In this document: positions 22,488 through 35,018 of the stretch, piece by piece | Numbering within the stretch: position 1 is the stretch's first letter | Layout: each line of letters starts with the position of its first letter | DNA from: Mrakia gelida | Lineage: Eukaryota; Basidiomycota; Tremellomycetes; Cystofilobasidiales; Mrakiaceae | Assembly: GCA_024345305.1 (NCBI GenBank) | Contig: BRON01000002.1 | Coordinates: 62,001 to 126,000 of the forward strand | DNA length: 64,000 nt | Direction: 5' to 3' | Translations under genes and position numbers: made by a program | Notes under the pieces: generated by a model | Databases searched by the model: none | Seen by the model: the letters and a program-made list of their open reading frames with translations, nothing else | What the model was told of the DNA's origin: nothing

Positions 22488-25400
22488 CTACTGCTGCTGC
22501 TGACTCGCCGCCTGTCTCCTCGCCTCCACCCCCTGCCTCACCCTCTCCAACAAACTCATCGCTCCAGCACTAGCCCCCGCCAACCCATTCGACAACCCTT
22601 CCTTCACCTTGTTCGAATCAATCGACAGCGTCGCTCCTGATCCGTTCGTGTTGCTCGTTCGGTAGAGTCCGCCCGTCCCGACCTCGTAGTTGCCCAGACG
22701 GAGGTTGATAGCTGAGTTGGAGAGCGGCTGAGGGGGTGGGGAGGTTGAGAGGTTGGGGTTCGGGGAGGAAGAGGGGATGAAGGAGGGGAGCGAGAGGTTG
22801 ATGGGTGCTGCGACGGAGGAGAGGGTGGAAGGAGGGGTGTAGAAGGAGGGGGGGAAGCGGGTTGCGGAGTCTTCGACCATGTCGAGGAAACTGGAGGGGA
22901 AGAGAGAGAGAGAGAGGAGAGTGAGAGTGAGCTCTGGCGAAGAGGGAAGATGAGGGAGAGAGGGAAGAGGAACGCGACAAAGGAGGGACGGAGACGAACC
23001 TCGTCGAATTGTGTACGCAAGTCCCACCGAGCAGAATCCGAGGAGCTGAACTCGATCCTCCTGGACCGACAGCAGCTGCTGCTATGAGTTGCTGGTTTAG
23101 AAGAGCAACGGCTCGAGCTTCCTCGTACGTCGTTCCTCCAATCATGAAGACGATAATGTCTTGAGGTCTGTTTCGTCGATGAAGACGGACGAGAACAAGA
23201 GGGAGAACGAAAACGAAAGACGCGTCAGATCCTGTTCGCAAATCGCCCACGCGAGCGGTTCCAAGCAAGAGATCAGAGCTCACCTCTGTGTACGACCAGC
23301 TCCAGGAGCGATGCCTCCCTCCTCGGCCTCCAAGAAAGGGTAGCTCGTTTCTCTCAGTCGACCTTTGAGGAGCAGGTCGAGCGTCGAGAGGAGATGAGGT
23401 TTGTGCTGAGTGTAGACGTTCTCGACTCCCTGTTCGGTCGAGAGAAGACAGAGGGGAAGAGTCAATGCTCGAGAAACGAAAGAGAGAAGAAGCAAGGGAG
23501 GGACGCGTTTCGACGAACCTGAAGACCCTTGACCAAACTCTTCCCTCGCGAGAAGAGGTTCTCGTTCATGAACAGATCGTCCTGACGTTGATCGGCTCCA
23601 GCGTAGTTGAGCATCACGTAGACGAGCTGGAAGGGACACCAAAAACGAATCAGTACCGCGAGCGAAGAGCGAAAGGGCGGGAAGGAAGGAAAGACGAAGA
23701 CTCACTCGAGCTCGTTCCGGATCGATTCCGTTGGTGATGAGCGTGTCAACGACGTGGGGGATAGCGTTGGCCGAAAACTTCTGGTACCGAAGAGCGTAGA
23801 GGATGGCGAGTCGAAGCTTGTTGGCGTTGGGGATCGATGGCGTAGAGAGGAGGTTGAGGACGCTCTGCGATACGAGAGGAATCGAGCAGGGTCAGCCTCG
23901 CCGTCCCCCTCTCTCTCCCACTCCCATCTGCTCCACGCTTCCAAGCCATCGGTACTCACCTTCAAATCAGCCGTATGACTCTCATTACTCGCCAAACTCT
24001 GTTCCACCTCACTCACACCCAACAGTCCATCCCTCTCCACGATCCGACTCAGCTCCCCAACCAACGCGACGTGCTTGCTCACGTTCCCTCCCAGCTTCCT
24101 GAACTCGGGGTACTCCTCGACGAAGCGTTTCATGTCTGCGACCGTTTCTATCGAAGAAGGGTTGGAGGCGAGGGATTTGGATTGGAAGTCTTTGACGTAG
24201 GATGCGAGGGAGGCTCCGAGGTCACCGAAGTTGGAGAAGAGGTGGGTGGCGAAGAAGGGGTCGTGAGAGGGGGAGAGGATAGTTTCCTGGTGGGGGATGC
24301 GGTAGAAAAAGAGTGAGAGTGAGCGGATGAGAGAGTGGAAGGGTCTTAAGAGTGGAAGACGGGAGGCCACGAACCTTCAGTTCCGGACGCGTCTCGTCCT
24401 CGATTCGGACTCGTCCATTCACGATCCCAATCAGCTCGTGGACCATAGCTTGATACGTCCATTGCGAGAGTAGTGGTGTGACAGGGTCGTTTCGTCGATC
24501 TGCACCGATCAAACGTAACATGATCAGCTCCCATCGCCGCGAAAGAAGGACGCTGCTCGTTCGCTCGCTCGAACCTCGAACTCACCAAGAATCAACAACA
24601 ACGGCTGAGCCCCACTGACTCCCCTGAAGTTGAACAAATCTCCATAGCTCCCTCCTCCTCCTGCCGACTGAGGCTGCATGGCGTATCCCACCTCTGAAGC
24701 GAGCTTCTTCGCCGTTCCACTCATTCGTTCCCATCGGATCAGAGGCTTCTTCTTGAGCGAGAGGAGGAGCGCGAGCAGTCCTTGGAGATGGAGGTCGAGC
24801 GACGGTGGATTGAAGGACTGAGGTGTTGATGAGTAGAGAGATAGTGGTGGGAGGGGAGACTGCAGTGCATCGAGGGAGAGGGAGGGAGGTCAGGTCCGAG
24901 AGGTCGAAGGAGAGAGAGAGGCGGAGTTGGGCGACGACGAACGGTTGGTGTAGGAGCCAGAGGCGGTAACGAGAGCGTGAAGAGAGATGGTAGCAGTGAC
25001 AGGTAGTCGGCAAAGTACTCCTGAAGCGTCCCAAAAACAAAGCTGGATCAGCACGGGCCGAAGGAGAGCTCGAGATGTCGAGAAGGACGACGCACCTGCA
25101 CCTCCCTCACAACCTCGAACTCATCCGCCTGAGCGAGCATCTCGATAGCCGACTTGGTCAACACGTTGGAGAAGTCTACAAAGCCAAGCAAGAACCAGTG
25201 TCAGAACAGCCATCTCCGGAATGGCTCGAAGGAAACTGGAAGAGGAAGGGCGGGAGGGAACGAGAGCTCACAAAGCCAATACCCTCCGTACTTAGGTTTC
25301 GCGATCTCCTCCTTAACCCATTCCAGCGTCTCAGGGTCAGGTGAGAGGAACATGATACACTTCAGATGAGGCATCCGATCTCGGGAGGTGCTGGAGTTCG

Positions 25401-25815
25401 GATTCGGATTCGGAAGATGGAAGGAAGGGAAGGTCGAAAGTCAGCTTCGTTCGTTGTTCTTCCTCCTCGTCTTCCATCCTCTCTTTCCTTCCATGAGCCC
25501 GGCTGAGTCGACTCACTTCTCTATCCGATCCGTCAAGTAGACTTCATGCGTCAGCAAGGAAGATTGGGTCGTGGCGAGGGAAACGATGGGAGTCTGGTCG
25601 AGCCAAGGCGAGAGGAAGGAAGGGAGGGAGAGGGAGCGAGCGAGCTCGTTTAGTTTCTTGCCATGGCCATCCTCGCTCGCCTCGTAGGGTCTCAGAGAGG
25701 GAGAGAGCGAGAGGGTGTTACTAACCGTATGAGAATCCAGAAGCAAGACCTTCATGCCTGAAACCTCTGTGAACATCTTGTCGAGGAAGAAGTTGATCGC
25801 CTTAGAGGTGTCCAT
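22488..25815 (-). CDS. VPS45: Vps45: Sec1/Munc18-family SNARE regulator
   Basis: SM protein that binds the endosomal/TGN syntaxin (Tlg2/Pep12 type) and promotes SNARE assembly for Golgi-to-endosome and vacuolar traffic. Starts [38 protein letters not shown] is the typical domain 1 start of Vps45. Further family blocks: [46 protein letters not shown] (the best SM signature), [30 protein letters not shown] and [18 protein letters not shown]. Then comes [14 protein letters not shown]. Beyond this lies an extra tail of about 150 residues, rich in Ser/Pro, ending in a helix and QQQQ; yeast Vps45 (577 aa) lacks it. The stop is a triple TAG (22490-22482). Roughly a dozen introns. Confidence 0.93.
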
Positions 25816-26087
25816 CGCGGATCGCTGGCGCTGCTTCTCGAGCGGTTTTTGAGGGTGGGGTTCGTTCTGAGGGTGAGGATAGGGGTTCGGGTTGGTGAGA
25901 GGGGGGAGATACAGATAGTTCGAAGTCGGAAGGAGGGGGAGATGGGCGTCGTTGGAGAGGACGGACGCTTCGAGTTGAGCTCGTTTCGTTCGGAAACAGG
26001 CCGCAGCGTTGACACGTCTCCCTTTCCTTTTTTCTACGAAGGTTCAGCGAAAGAGTTCGTGTTCATCTATGAATAACAAAGGTACAT
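25816..26087. promoter_or_regulatory. VPS45 promoter and 3' flank of C9-methyltransferase
   Basis: 272 bp between the VPS45 ATG and the stop of the next minus-strand gene. No coding sequence; no recognisable element. Confidence 0.4.
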
Positions 26088-29000
26088 CTATCCAAGCGTT
26101 GCTCCATTTTTTTCTTCGTCTTTTCCTTCCCTTCCTCCCTTCGTCGCGCTCGGCACTCTTCCGTTCTCCATCTCCCCTCTCCTTTCCTCCTCCTCCTCTT
26201 CCGCACCAAACCCGTCCACGTTTCCGAAAAGTCCATCCAAGACGCTCTTTACTTGACGAGACTGATCCATCCGACGAGCGAGCGAGCAAGCGACGAGAGC
26301 AAGAACAAAGAGTCAGCCAGCCAAATCGCGTTCTTCGTCCCAACAACCTCAACTACCCAAAGAAAGCAGAAAAGCCGACTCACGAGAACTCCTTCTTATC
26401 CGAGAAGTTGATTCCAACGTGCGAAGGAACCCCTTCGAGTCGGTTGAAAGCGTTGAGGTTCTTGTGCAGCGTGATCTGGAAGACGGACGCTCCTCCGTTT
26501 CGAGAGGTGATCGTCGCAGAGGCGAGGAAGTAGGACCAGATTCGGAACCACCTGATGAACGAACGAAGTGAGTGGGAAGAGGGGGAGGGGTGGGGGTGGG
26601 GAAGAGGGGCGGAGGGAAGGAGGGGGGGGGGTGGAGGGTCAGTGAGGGTTCGAAGGGAAGGGAATGGGCGAGAGAGAGGGCGGAGAGGGAGGAACGGGTG
26701 GGAAAAAGGGAGGGAAGAGCGAAAACGCCAACGCACCTATCACCGTACTTAGCGAGCACGTTTTCCTTGTTTCCAAGCCAGTTCTGGTACCATCGGTAGA
26801 TGGTAGCGGAGTAGTGGGCTCCCTGTAATGATCGAAGGGTGAACGAACGAAGAGGAGGGTCAGTTCGCGAGCTTTTCGTTTCGGCTCTCGCCCTTGAGCG
26901 AGAGGAGGCCAAAGCGGATACAAACGAGGAAGGGAAGAAGAGAAGTGGGCCGATACGCACAAGAACATCAACCTGCTTAACCTCGAATCCAGCCAACTCG
27001 AGCTCCTTGATGACCCAGTGAAGAGGGATGGACGCGTCGGCTCCGGGGAAGACGTACCTGAGACGCAAACGCGAACGAAAGGCGAAGAGACGGAAGGTCA
27101 GCGAGTGATTTGGACGAATCAAGGAGGGAGTCCTCGACGAGAGGAGGGGGGGGAGGACGCGCGATGAGCGAGCGAAAGAGCGTCGTCGGTCGAACTCACT
27201 TGTTCATGAACAATCCCCAAATGAGATCCTCGAACTGCCACATAGGTCGAATACCAGCCACCTGGAAGACGAAAAGACCATCGTCGTCGAGAAGGTTGTA
27301 AACCTGCTTGAGGAAGGCACCGTATCGTCGAATACCGACGTGCTGTGAGGGAACAGAACGAACGAACGAAAAACAAAGGGAGGGGGGGGGGTCAGCGATT
27401 CGGTTCGAAGCGATCGAGCGAAGGGGAGAGAAGAGAAGAGTAGGGAGGTGCTGAGTTGGGTGGGGGGTGGAGGGGGAGAAGAGGGCAGTAGGAACTCACC
27501 TCAGCCATCTCAAGGGAAACAATCTTGGTGAAGGACTCGGGGATGGCGGGGAGGTTTCGGAAATCGGTGCAGAGGATTCGACCCTTCTCCTCGGAGACAC
27601 TGATCACGAAACGAAAGGACGAGGAGGGAAGAAGGTCAGGTTCGAGCTCGGGGAGGAAGCATGAGGAAAAAAGGCGGGTGCGTGCTCGAGGCAGAGGGAA
27701 GGAAACGCGACGAGACGACGCGAAAGCCGGAGAGGTGTTTTGGGTGAAAGGGAAGGACGACTCACCCGTTGTCACGAAGACGCTGGTTTCCGAAAGCGGT
27801 CTGGTTGACTCCGAGGGTAACTGCACACGCGAAAAAGAAGAGAGGGAGACAGAAAGACGCGTCAGTTTAGAGCTCAACGGAAGACGCGAAGGAGACCCAA
27901 ACGACGCCGTTCGTCCGGCGAAGGGAAACAGAAACTCACCTCCGGTAACATCACAATCGTAGTTCTTTCCAGCGAAAGCAGCGAGGGTTCCCCATCCACA
28001 TCCGATATCGAGGAGCTTGTCGGTAGGCTGGAGGTCGAGCTTCTCGCAGACGAGCTTGAGCTTGTTGTCCTGGAGTTCCTCGAGAGTCTCGGCTCGGGTG
28101 ATATCCTTCACGACACCGGAGGTGTAGATCATTCGGGGTCCGAGGAACCTGGAGGAGGGGGAAGAAGTGAGGCGCGGTTGGGTTAGTTTAGAGGGAGGGA
28201 GGGGAAGAGGGAAGTGAGAGCGCGAGTGGGAGTTGATGCGACGGACCAAGAGTAGAAGTCGTCTCCTAGAGTTCCGAAAACACATCAAAGATGAAGAAGA
28301 TATGGTCAGCTCTCTTGACTCGGAGGAAACGCAGCCAAGGAAGCTCAAGCACGAGCTGAGAGAGCGAGGAGATGGTTGTGGGCTGAAATCTCGAAACTCA
28401 CCTCGGTCGTAGTGACCTCGAACCTGCTCCATATCTTGAGACTCGGTGTGCATGATGACCTCGGGAGCGAAGGTGAAGAAGACGTATTTGAAGAGATCCA
28501 AGGTGAAGTTGAAGCTAGCGAAGTCGTGTCGGTTCTCGAGGACCTCGAGGACGTCGCCTGGAGAAAGAAGGACGAGGAAGAAGGGGAAGGACGTCAGCGC
28601 GATTCGGTCAAGGGACGGGACGGAGGTGTAGCTTAAACCGGGGAGAGCGAGATGTAGGGAAGAAGGATGGCGAGAAGGAAGAGTTCGAGCCGAGGCTGTT
28701 CAAACGGAGGGCTGAACGAAGTCGAACAGAGAAGAGAGAGAGCTCGAGCCCTTCCTCCCTCCCTTGGCTTCCCAAATCTCGTCCCACCCTCCAAACTTGA
28801 GCCAATGAGAGGGAGTTGGACTGACCCTTGAAGTCAATCTTTCCCTCGAAGTAAGCGTCGTAGAGGACCTGCATGGGGATCTTCTTTCCGAGGTACTTCT
28901 TCCTGAGAGTCTCGTCCTTGATGTCGAGGTAGTGGCTGAGCGGCAATCCAGGGAGCTTGACCTTCTCGTTCCTCCTCGCTCCAAAGTTGGACTGGAAAGA

Positions 29001-29219
29001 CCAGTATCCGATCAAAGTAGGGAAGGCGGTAAGGACGAGGAGGATCCAGTAGAACTTGGACCATCGGTTGAGGAAAGGGAAGGTCCATTGGAGGAGCTTG
29101 GGGACGAAGACGACGAGGAGGAAGAGATGGAGGTTCGAGAACGAAGAAGATCCTTCGGCGTTGAGGGTAGCGAACGAGGTCACTCCAGGAGCGAGCTTGT
29201 GAGGGTGGACCACAGTCAT
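26088..29219 (-). CDS. MTS1: Sphingolipid C9-methyltransferase
   Basis: Adds the C9 methyl branch to the sphingadienine base of fungal glucosylceramides; SAM-dependent, of the cyclopropane-fatty-acid synthase family, ER membrane. The N-terminus has two membrane segments (HLFLLVVFVPKLLQWTF and FYWILLVLTAFPTLIGYW). YDRGDDFYSWFLGPRMIYTSG, LLDIGCGWGTLAAFAGKN (SAM motif I), FRNLPAIPESFTKIVSLEM, EHVGIRRYGAFLKQVYNLL and MNKYVFPGAD follow in the order typical of the family. The C-terminus after NFSDKKEFS is an acidic/Lys-rich tail. Ten or more introns. The last exon (from 26270) reads RQVKSVLDGLFG and ends at TAG 26088. S. cerevisiae lacks this enzyme; basidiomycete and filamentous fungi have it. LCB2, an earlier step in the same pathway, lies 28 kb away. 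Confidence 0.93.
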
Positions 29220-29828
29220 GGTTTGACGATGTGGGAGGTGAAGGTTGGGTTGAAGGGTGAGATGGCCGTTAGAGAAGAGAAGAAGAGGAAAGGCGGACGT
29301 GTCGAAAACGACACCCAGCGAAGGGAGGGGACTGCGAGCTTGTCTTCAGGTCACCTTCCTGACCAAAACAACAAACAGAAAAACTCAAAACAACGATGGA
29401 GACCTCGGTTTCGAGCTCTCCTTTCAGCTTGAAGGTTTTCTCGCCGTCGGATATATCGACGGAATCAAATCCTTGCCTCTTTTGGACCCACGCTTCTTTT
29501 CCCAAACCTGTCCCCCAACCACCTCCTTCTCTCGCTCCTCCCCCCCTTCGTTCTCTTTCTCCTTTGCTTTCTTCTTATATGCTCCTCGTCACAGAGTGAG
29601 TAAACCCGCCCATCGAACCTCTCCTTCTTCTTCTTTACCTTTCACTGAACGCAACGCGATCTCAGTATCGCAAACCACCCTTCTCTAAAGCTTCCCTTCC
29701 CCTCTCGCCAACGGACGAAGGACCCTCCTCCCCTCCTCCTCCACTTGGATCTCCCTCCCTCCCCTTCAACCCATCCATCCTAAAAGAGCAACTCCAAGAG
29801 CAACAACATCATCAACAACAACATCAGC
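29220..29828. promoter_or_regulatory. Bidirectional promoter, MTS1 / BRF1
   Basis: 609 bp between two divergent ATGs. The BRF1 side ends in a CAA/CAT-rich leader (29795-29828), typical of an unstructured 5'UTR. A TATA-like CTTATATG lies at about 29574-29581. No binding site identified. Confidence 0.5.
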
Positions 29829-32800
29829 ATGTCTCCGGAATGTCACTCGTGCGGAGGAACGAACCTCGTGCTCTCGGACACGTTTGGAGAGTCGGTTTGT
29901 GCAGACTGTGGAGTAGTCGCTTCAACCAACTCTCTCGTTCATAGAGAAGTTAACGAGGGTGGAGATACCTTCTACGAGGGGTCGACGAGGCTGGGTGGGA
30001 ACGGGCTCGGTGGGTCAGGGATGTACGGAGGGGGGAGGTTTCAGGATAAGGAAGGGAACAGGGAGAGGGGAAGGCAACAACGATTGGTGAGTGCGACTCC
30101 TCCTCCTTCTCCTTTCCTTCTTCCTTTCCATCCATCCTTCTCCTCTCAAACGAGGAGGAACAGCGTAACTGACTCTTCCTCCTTCCTTCCCCTTCGTTTA
30201 CTCGTTTGCTTCCACCAGGATACGGCTCGAAACTTCATGGCCTCTCTCGTTCGACTCTTCAACGCCGAAGCCCTCAAGGACCGAGCCATGTTCCTCTACG
30301 AGCAGTCGGACGCCAGGAAACTCATCTTCACCGACAGGATCAAGTACGTCGCGTCAGCAGCCTTCGCTCTCGTCGCTCGAGAGAAGAAGAGACAGGAAAC
30401 CCTCAAGGACATTGCTGTAAGTTTCTCCCTCCCTTCCCTCTCCATCTCAAGCCTCGAGACTTGCTCGCGTCTCGCGTGCAACTTCTCTTCCTCGCACGAC
30501 ACTTGCTCTGCTCGGCTTTTCTTGGTCAGTCGCTGACTCTCTTCCCCTCCTCCTCTTTCCTCCTCTTTTTTTTAAACAGCACGCCGCCGACCTCTCCCTC
30601 ATCCGACTCAGTCGAGTCTACGTCAAGCTTCAGTCCTCAGCAGCCATCGGAGTCACCGAAGTCGATCCCCTCGTCTACATCGAACGACACATCCTCCACC
30701 TCCAAAACATCTGCAAGAATCCCTCCGTCGGAGTCGTCACCAACACCTGGGAGACCAAGGGACGAGGAAAGGACCTCATGGGAACGCTTCAACACCTCCA
30801 GGAGTGCGACCTTCGAGCCGTTCGAAAGACCGCCATCCGTCTCGCCGAGTTCTTCCACGACATCTACCTCTTCGCTGGCCGTCACGCCATGTCGGTCTCG
30901 ATCGCCATCATCACCGTCGCCGTCGAGGGAACCACCAAGATGAAGCTCTCGAGAGCGGTCGACATCCCCGAGGAACTCTCCCGAGTCAACAACGTCGCGT
31001 CGTGGACGGTCATGGAGAGGTACCGAGAAGCAGGCAAGATGTTCCTCGACTGGGCCGAGTACCTTCCCGGAGTTGACCTCAGCGTCCGAGACATCGTCCC
31101 CGCTGGGAAGAACTCGAAGCAGGTCAAGAGACGTCTCTGCAGGAGGAGGGAGATCGCCATCATCACGACCGAGGTTCTCGACCAGTGGCAGGACATCCGA
31201 GATCGTCGAGTCGCGCTCGGACTCGAGAAGCAGCAACCTCAGAGGACCGCCAAGATCTCGGAACTCCCTCCCGTCCTACCTACGCTCCTGGAAGTCTCCG
31301 CCGAGGCTGCGTCGTCGGAAGGAGGAGGAGGAGCCGGAGAGTTCAGGTCGAGGTTGGCAGCCTGGGGAGCGAGCGCTGCTGTGGGAGAAGACGCTCACGA
31401 GATGCCGACCTGGGACGATATCGACCGAGATGAGGAGGAGGAATGGAGCGACGACGAGGATCCTCTGGGAAACAACGAGGATGGGGAGGTCGACGAGATC
31501 AACGACGAGCCCGTCCCTTCGTCCAGTCGAGCTCCCTCGCCTCCTCCCACCAACGCCGTCGCGTCCTCCTCTCAAGTTCGACTCGATGGACCTCCTACCT
31601 CCCACTCCCCGTCTTACGATCACCGAGACTCCTACGATCAGGCTCCCAACGGCGCGATCCAGGACTCGGACGGATATCAAGCCGCTCTCGACGAGTTCTC
31701 CAAGTCATACTCCTCCGCTTCTTCCTCTTCGAACCACGACGTCGGCGGATCTTCCCTCGCTATGGATCCATCCCTCCTCAACACCAACCAAAACTCGCGA
31801 CCCTCCCACATCGATCCCAGCCTCTTCGACGACGACGATCAAGGACCTCCGCAGGAGGGACTCGTCGACTACCCTTTCCCTCCTCCCTCCCTCGACGCCC
31901 TTCCCACCAACCACGTCGACGGTCAGATCGCCACTCGAACCCGATCAGCCTCCATCAACTCCTCGAGCGGCGGCTCCTCCAGCAGCGGAGCCAACGGGAA
32001 CGGAAGCGGAAGCGGACAGCACATCGTCATGACGAAGAAGGGAAAGCCAGCCAAGATTCGACGAGGAAAGGACCCTCGCTTCCTTCGTTTCACCGCTACC
32101 AACACCGCCGACGTTATGGCAGGTCGAAAGGCTCTCCCCGCTCTCATCGCCTACAAGCCCTCCCTCCCTCCCGTCGCCGACGACGCTCCCTCGTCCAACT
32201 CCAACCACTCGTCCTCTTCCTCCTCGGACACCGTCACCTCCCCCGTCGCAGCTCCTCCTCCTCCTCGCTACATCCCACCTACCTTCGGTTCCTTCTCTCC
32301 CTCCCTAGCCTCGATGCTCGAAGGAGGAGGAGCGTCCGACGCAGGAACCGACGCGGCAGCCATCTCGAACCGAGTCGTCATCGTTCGAAAGGACGCGACG
32401 GGAGTTCGACCTCCAGCCTACATGCGACACCGACCCTCGGACGTGATGCGACACCACCCTTACGCTCATCTCAAACCAGCCGTCATCAAGTCGCTTCGAG
32501 AATCCGGCGAGGCTCCCAAAACCGAACTCGCGAAACTCATCCTCGAAGGGCACACCCTCGACGACCTCCCCATCCACCTCGCCCCCACCAGCAACCTCGG
32601 AGCGATCGCTGCTCTTCGAACGGGAGGAGTCGACGAGATCGGGGACGACGAACTCTTCGTCGACGGCGAACTCGAGGGATACGTCCGACCTGACGAGGAG
32701 AGGGAGTTTGTTGGACAGATGTGGGACGAGGAGGGGAAGTGGGAAGGGTTGGAAGAGATCATTGCTTTGAGGGAGAGGAGGGAGAGGGAGGAAAGGGAGA

Positions 32801-33360
32801 GGGATGCGAGGAGGTTGGAGAGAGCAGAGAGAAGAGCAGCCAACGGAGGGAGGTACACGAGATCCAAGAAGACCAAAGTCACCAAGGACATGGTCGCCAA
32901 ACTCGCCGCTCTCGCTGCTAGGGAGGACGACGGAGGAGAAGGAGATATCGCTTCCCTCATGAAGGAGTACGGCGACTTCGGGAGGGACGAACCTGCTGGG
33001 TTGATGTCGATGCACAACGGAGCAGGAGCTGGTCCTTCGGGCTCGTACGGAGGTGGATCCGACGACGACGACGAGGACGAGAAGCACGACGACAAGCACG
33101 AATCGTCCGATGACGAGGATGGCGCTCAGGATCACTACTCGAACGGACGACCGACCAAGAGGTCGAGGACCTCGATGTCGAACTCGCACTCCCAGGGGAT
33201 GATGATCGGAGCCATCGACCCTGCTCTTCTTGGACCGTCGGGGTTCGATCAGGCTCAGGCGGATAGGGATACGATGGAGTTGATGAACGCTATGAGGAAC
33301 GGGGGTGGGGGAGGGATGGAGGAGGAGCAGGAGGACGATGAGTTTGGGGCGTATGCGTAG
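29829..33360 (+). CDS. BRF1: Brf1: TFIIB-related subunit of TFIIIB
   Basis: TFIIIB subunit that recruits RNA polymerase III to tRNA, 5S and U6 genes. Three exons (29829-30086, 30219-30416, 30580-33360) give 1078 residues against 596 in yeast. The N-terminal zinc ribbon is CHSCGG..CADCGVV. Two cyclin-like repeats follow (ARNFMASLVRLFNAEALK...VEVDPLVYIERHI-like and VRKTAIRLAEFFHDIYLFAGRHAMSV), the second matching the Brf1 more than the TFIIB pattern. GDDELFVDGELEGYVRPDEE..VGQMWDEE resembles Brf homology block II, which binds TBP. Between these lies a long Ser/Asp-rich linker; the tail is Lys/Asp-rich. A plain TFIIB is unlikely because of length, the DPLVYIERHI segment and block II. Confidence 0.85.
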
Positions 33361-33779
33361 AGTTAGAGGTGCGACGACGCGTTCTCGGTTTGGCTTTCGT
33401 TTTCGTTTCGTTCTTCTTGGTTTCTCTCTCGCTTCGGTTCGGTCCCGTACAACATGCTACACCTCTTCTTCTTCCTCTCTAGCTGTCTCCCCTCTGTACT
33501 ACTAGTCTCTTTTCGCCCTCCCTTCTCTAGTCTACGAGTTCCCTCGCTTTCTTTCTCGTCGCGCGTGTCGACCCTTTCGTTCGTTCCTCTTTCGCCCGCC
33601 CTTTTTTTCAAGTAACGACCCATCTACACTTACGAGCTGAACATGATAAAAACAACGTTGTATACACAAAGAGACTGTTCGGGAAGCGACGTTGAAAAAA
33701 GGAAGACGAAAAGGCGACGACGAAAGGGAGCGGACGAAAGCTCGAAGCTCCACTCGTCCCTTCCTTCCAGTCAACCGCC
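33361..33779. other. BRF1 3' flank and promoter of MYND gene
   Basis: 419 bp between two plus-strand genes. T/C-rich, with no coding sequence supported. Confidence 0.45.
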
Positions 33780-35018
33780 ATGTCCTCCATCCACACCTCT
33801 CCTCAAGAGTTCGCCGAACAGCTCGGACTCTTGGGAGATAAGAGGTACATCTACCTTCTCGAGAAACCGGAGGAGAGGTTGGAAGCAGCTCGTCGAACCT
33901 GGGAGCAGGTGACGGGTGGGCAGGAGGATCGATCGACCTCCTCCTCCTTCTTTGTGAGTCTATCGCCCTGCCTCGAACGTCTCAGCGCACTCCAGCCCGC
34001 TACCCTTCACGCCTGCGAAGCTGAATCTTTCCATCTCGCTGGTAGTCCGAGTTCGCATCCCTCTTCCTGCCCGAGTTCTTGGAAGCGTATCTTCTCTATC
34101 GCAGGAGCCGTCAGTCTGCCTCTGTCTACAGCGGACTCTTCGGTCGCCTTGTGTGGATGCCTTACTTCGCACGGTACATGCGGGTCCACCCCAGGAGACA
34201 GATCTTGTTCGAGACCTTCCTATCCATGCTTCGCATCGATCAAGAGGGTCAAAACGATCAAGAGGTGAGTCGTCTTGCTCTTGCCCACGCCGACCTCCAG
34301 GCGAGAGATCTGACCGCTCTTCGTACAGGTGAACAACAGCAGCCTCGCTTACCTAGCTAAGGATGGTATCGTTCTCGAAGGCGTCCTGATCTGCATCCTT
34401 CAGTCCGCTGGGGTCGATCCGAAGCGTCCTTCCCTCGAAGTTCCCCTCCTCCCTCCTCCCTCCTCCTTCCCTCGACAGTTCGCTACGATCCGAGAGGACC
34501 TCATGCTCCAACCAGAACTTGCCTCGAATCTCAAGCTGCATCCCAACCTTTCGAGCGTCGAGGAGCTCATTCGACAAGGCGAGGTCGTGGCCTCCTTCCT
34601 CGACGGATCGAAATCGGCCAAAAAGATCCTCGCCGGCTTCAAGGACGGAAAGTATCTTCAGGCGACGCGTCTTCCCTGGCTGGTCTGCGATGCGGCTCCT
34701 TCGCTTGGTCGTGATAAGTGTTCGAGGATCGGAGACGACGAGATGATGGCTTGTGGAAGGGTTCGTTCCCCTCTCTCCTCCGTCTCGACGCGTCTCAAAA
34801 TCTCGCTGACCTCGTTTCCTTCCATTTGCTCTCTTCAGTGTCTAGCAGTCCGATACTGCTGCAAGGGTTCGTCTCAGCGACCTCGATGCGACTCCAGCGA
34901 ACCTCTTCAAAGCTCGCTTTTCGTTTTGAGCTCGAGCTGACCTCGTTTCCTTCTCGCAGATCATCAACGAGCGGATTGGAAGGAGCACAAGAAGATATGC
35001 TTCGCTCCGAAGTGGTAG
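33780..35018 (+). CDS. MYND zinc-finger protein
   Basis: Starts MSSIHTSPQEFAEQLGLLGD. A helical middle region (EFASLFLPEFLEAYLLYRRS, RLVWMPYFARYMRVHPRRQ) matches no domain I know. The C-terminus is a MYND finger spread over three exons: CDAAPSLGRDKC.., [28 protein letters not shown]. The ligands follow the C-x-C-C-H-C spacing of MYND, and the [16 protein letters not shown] core is diagnostic. The first Cys pair is stretched by an insert. MYND modules bind proline-rich partners or zinc in transcriptional co-regulators and SMYD enzymes; no SET domain is present, so it is not a SMYD methyltransferase. About five introns. The stop TAG lies directly after FAPKW. Convergent with the GH125 gene (130 bp between stops). 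Confidence 0.8.

Noticed and set aside
31443..32693. Long Arg/Ser-rich frame of 416 codons on the plus strand.
   Set aside because: Shadow of the BRF1 third exon in another frame. BRF1 itself is supported by domain matches and codon bias.
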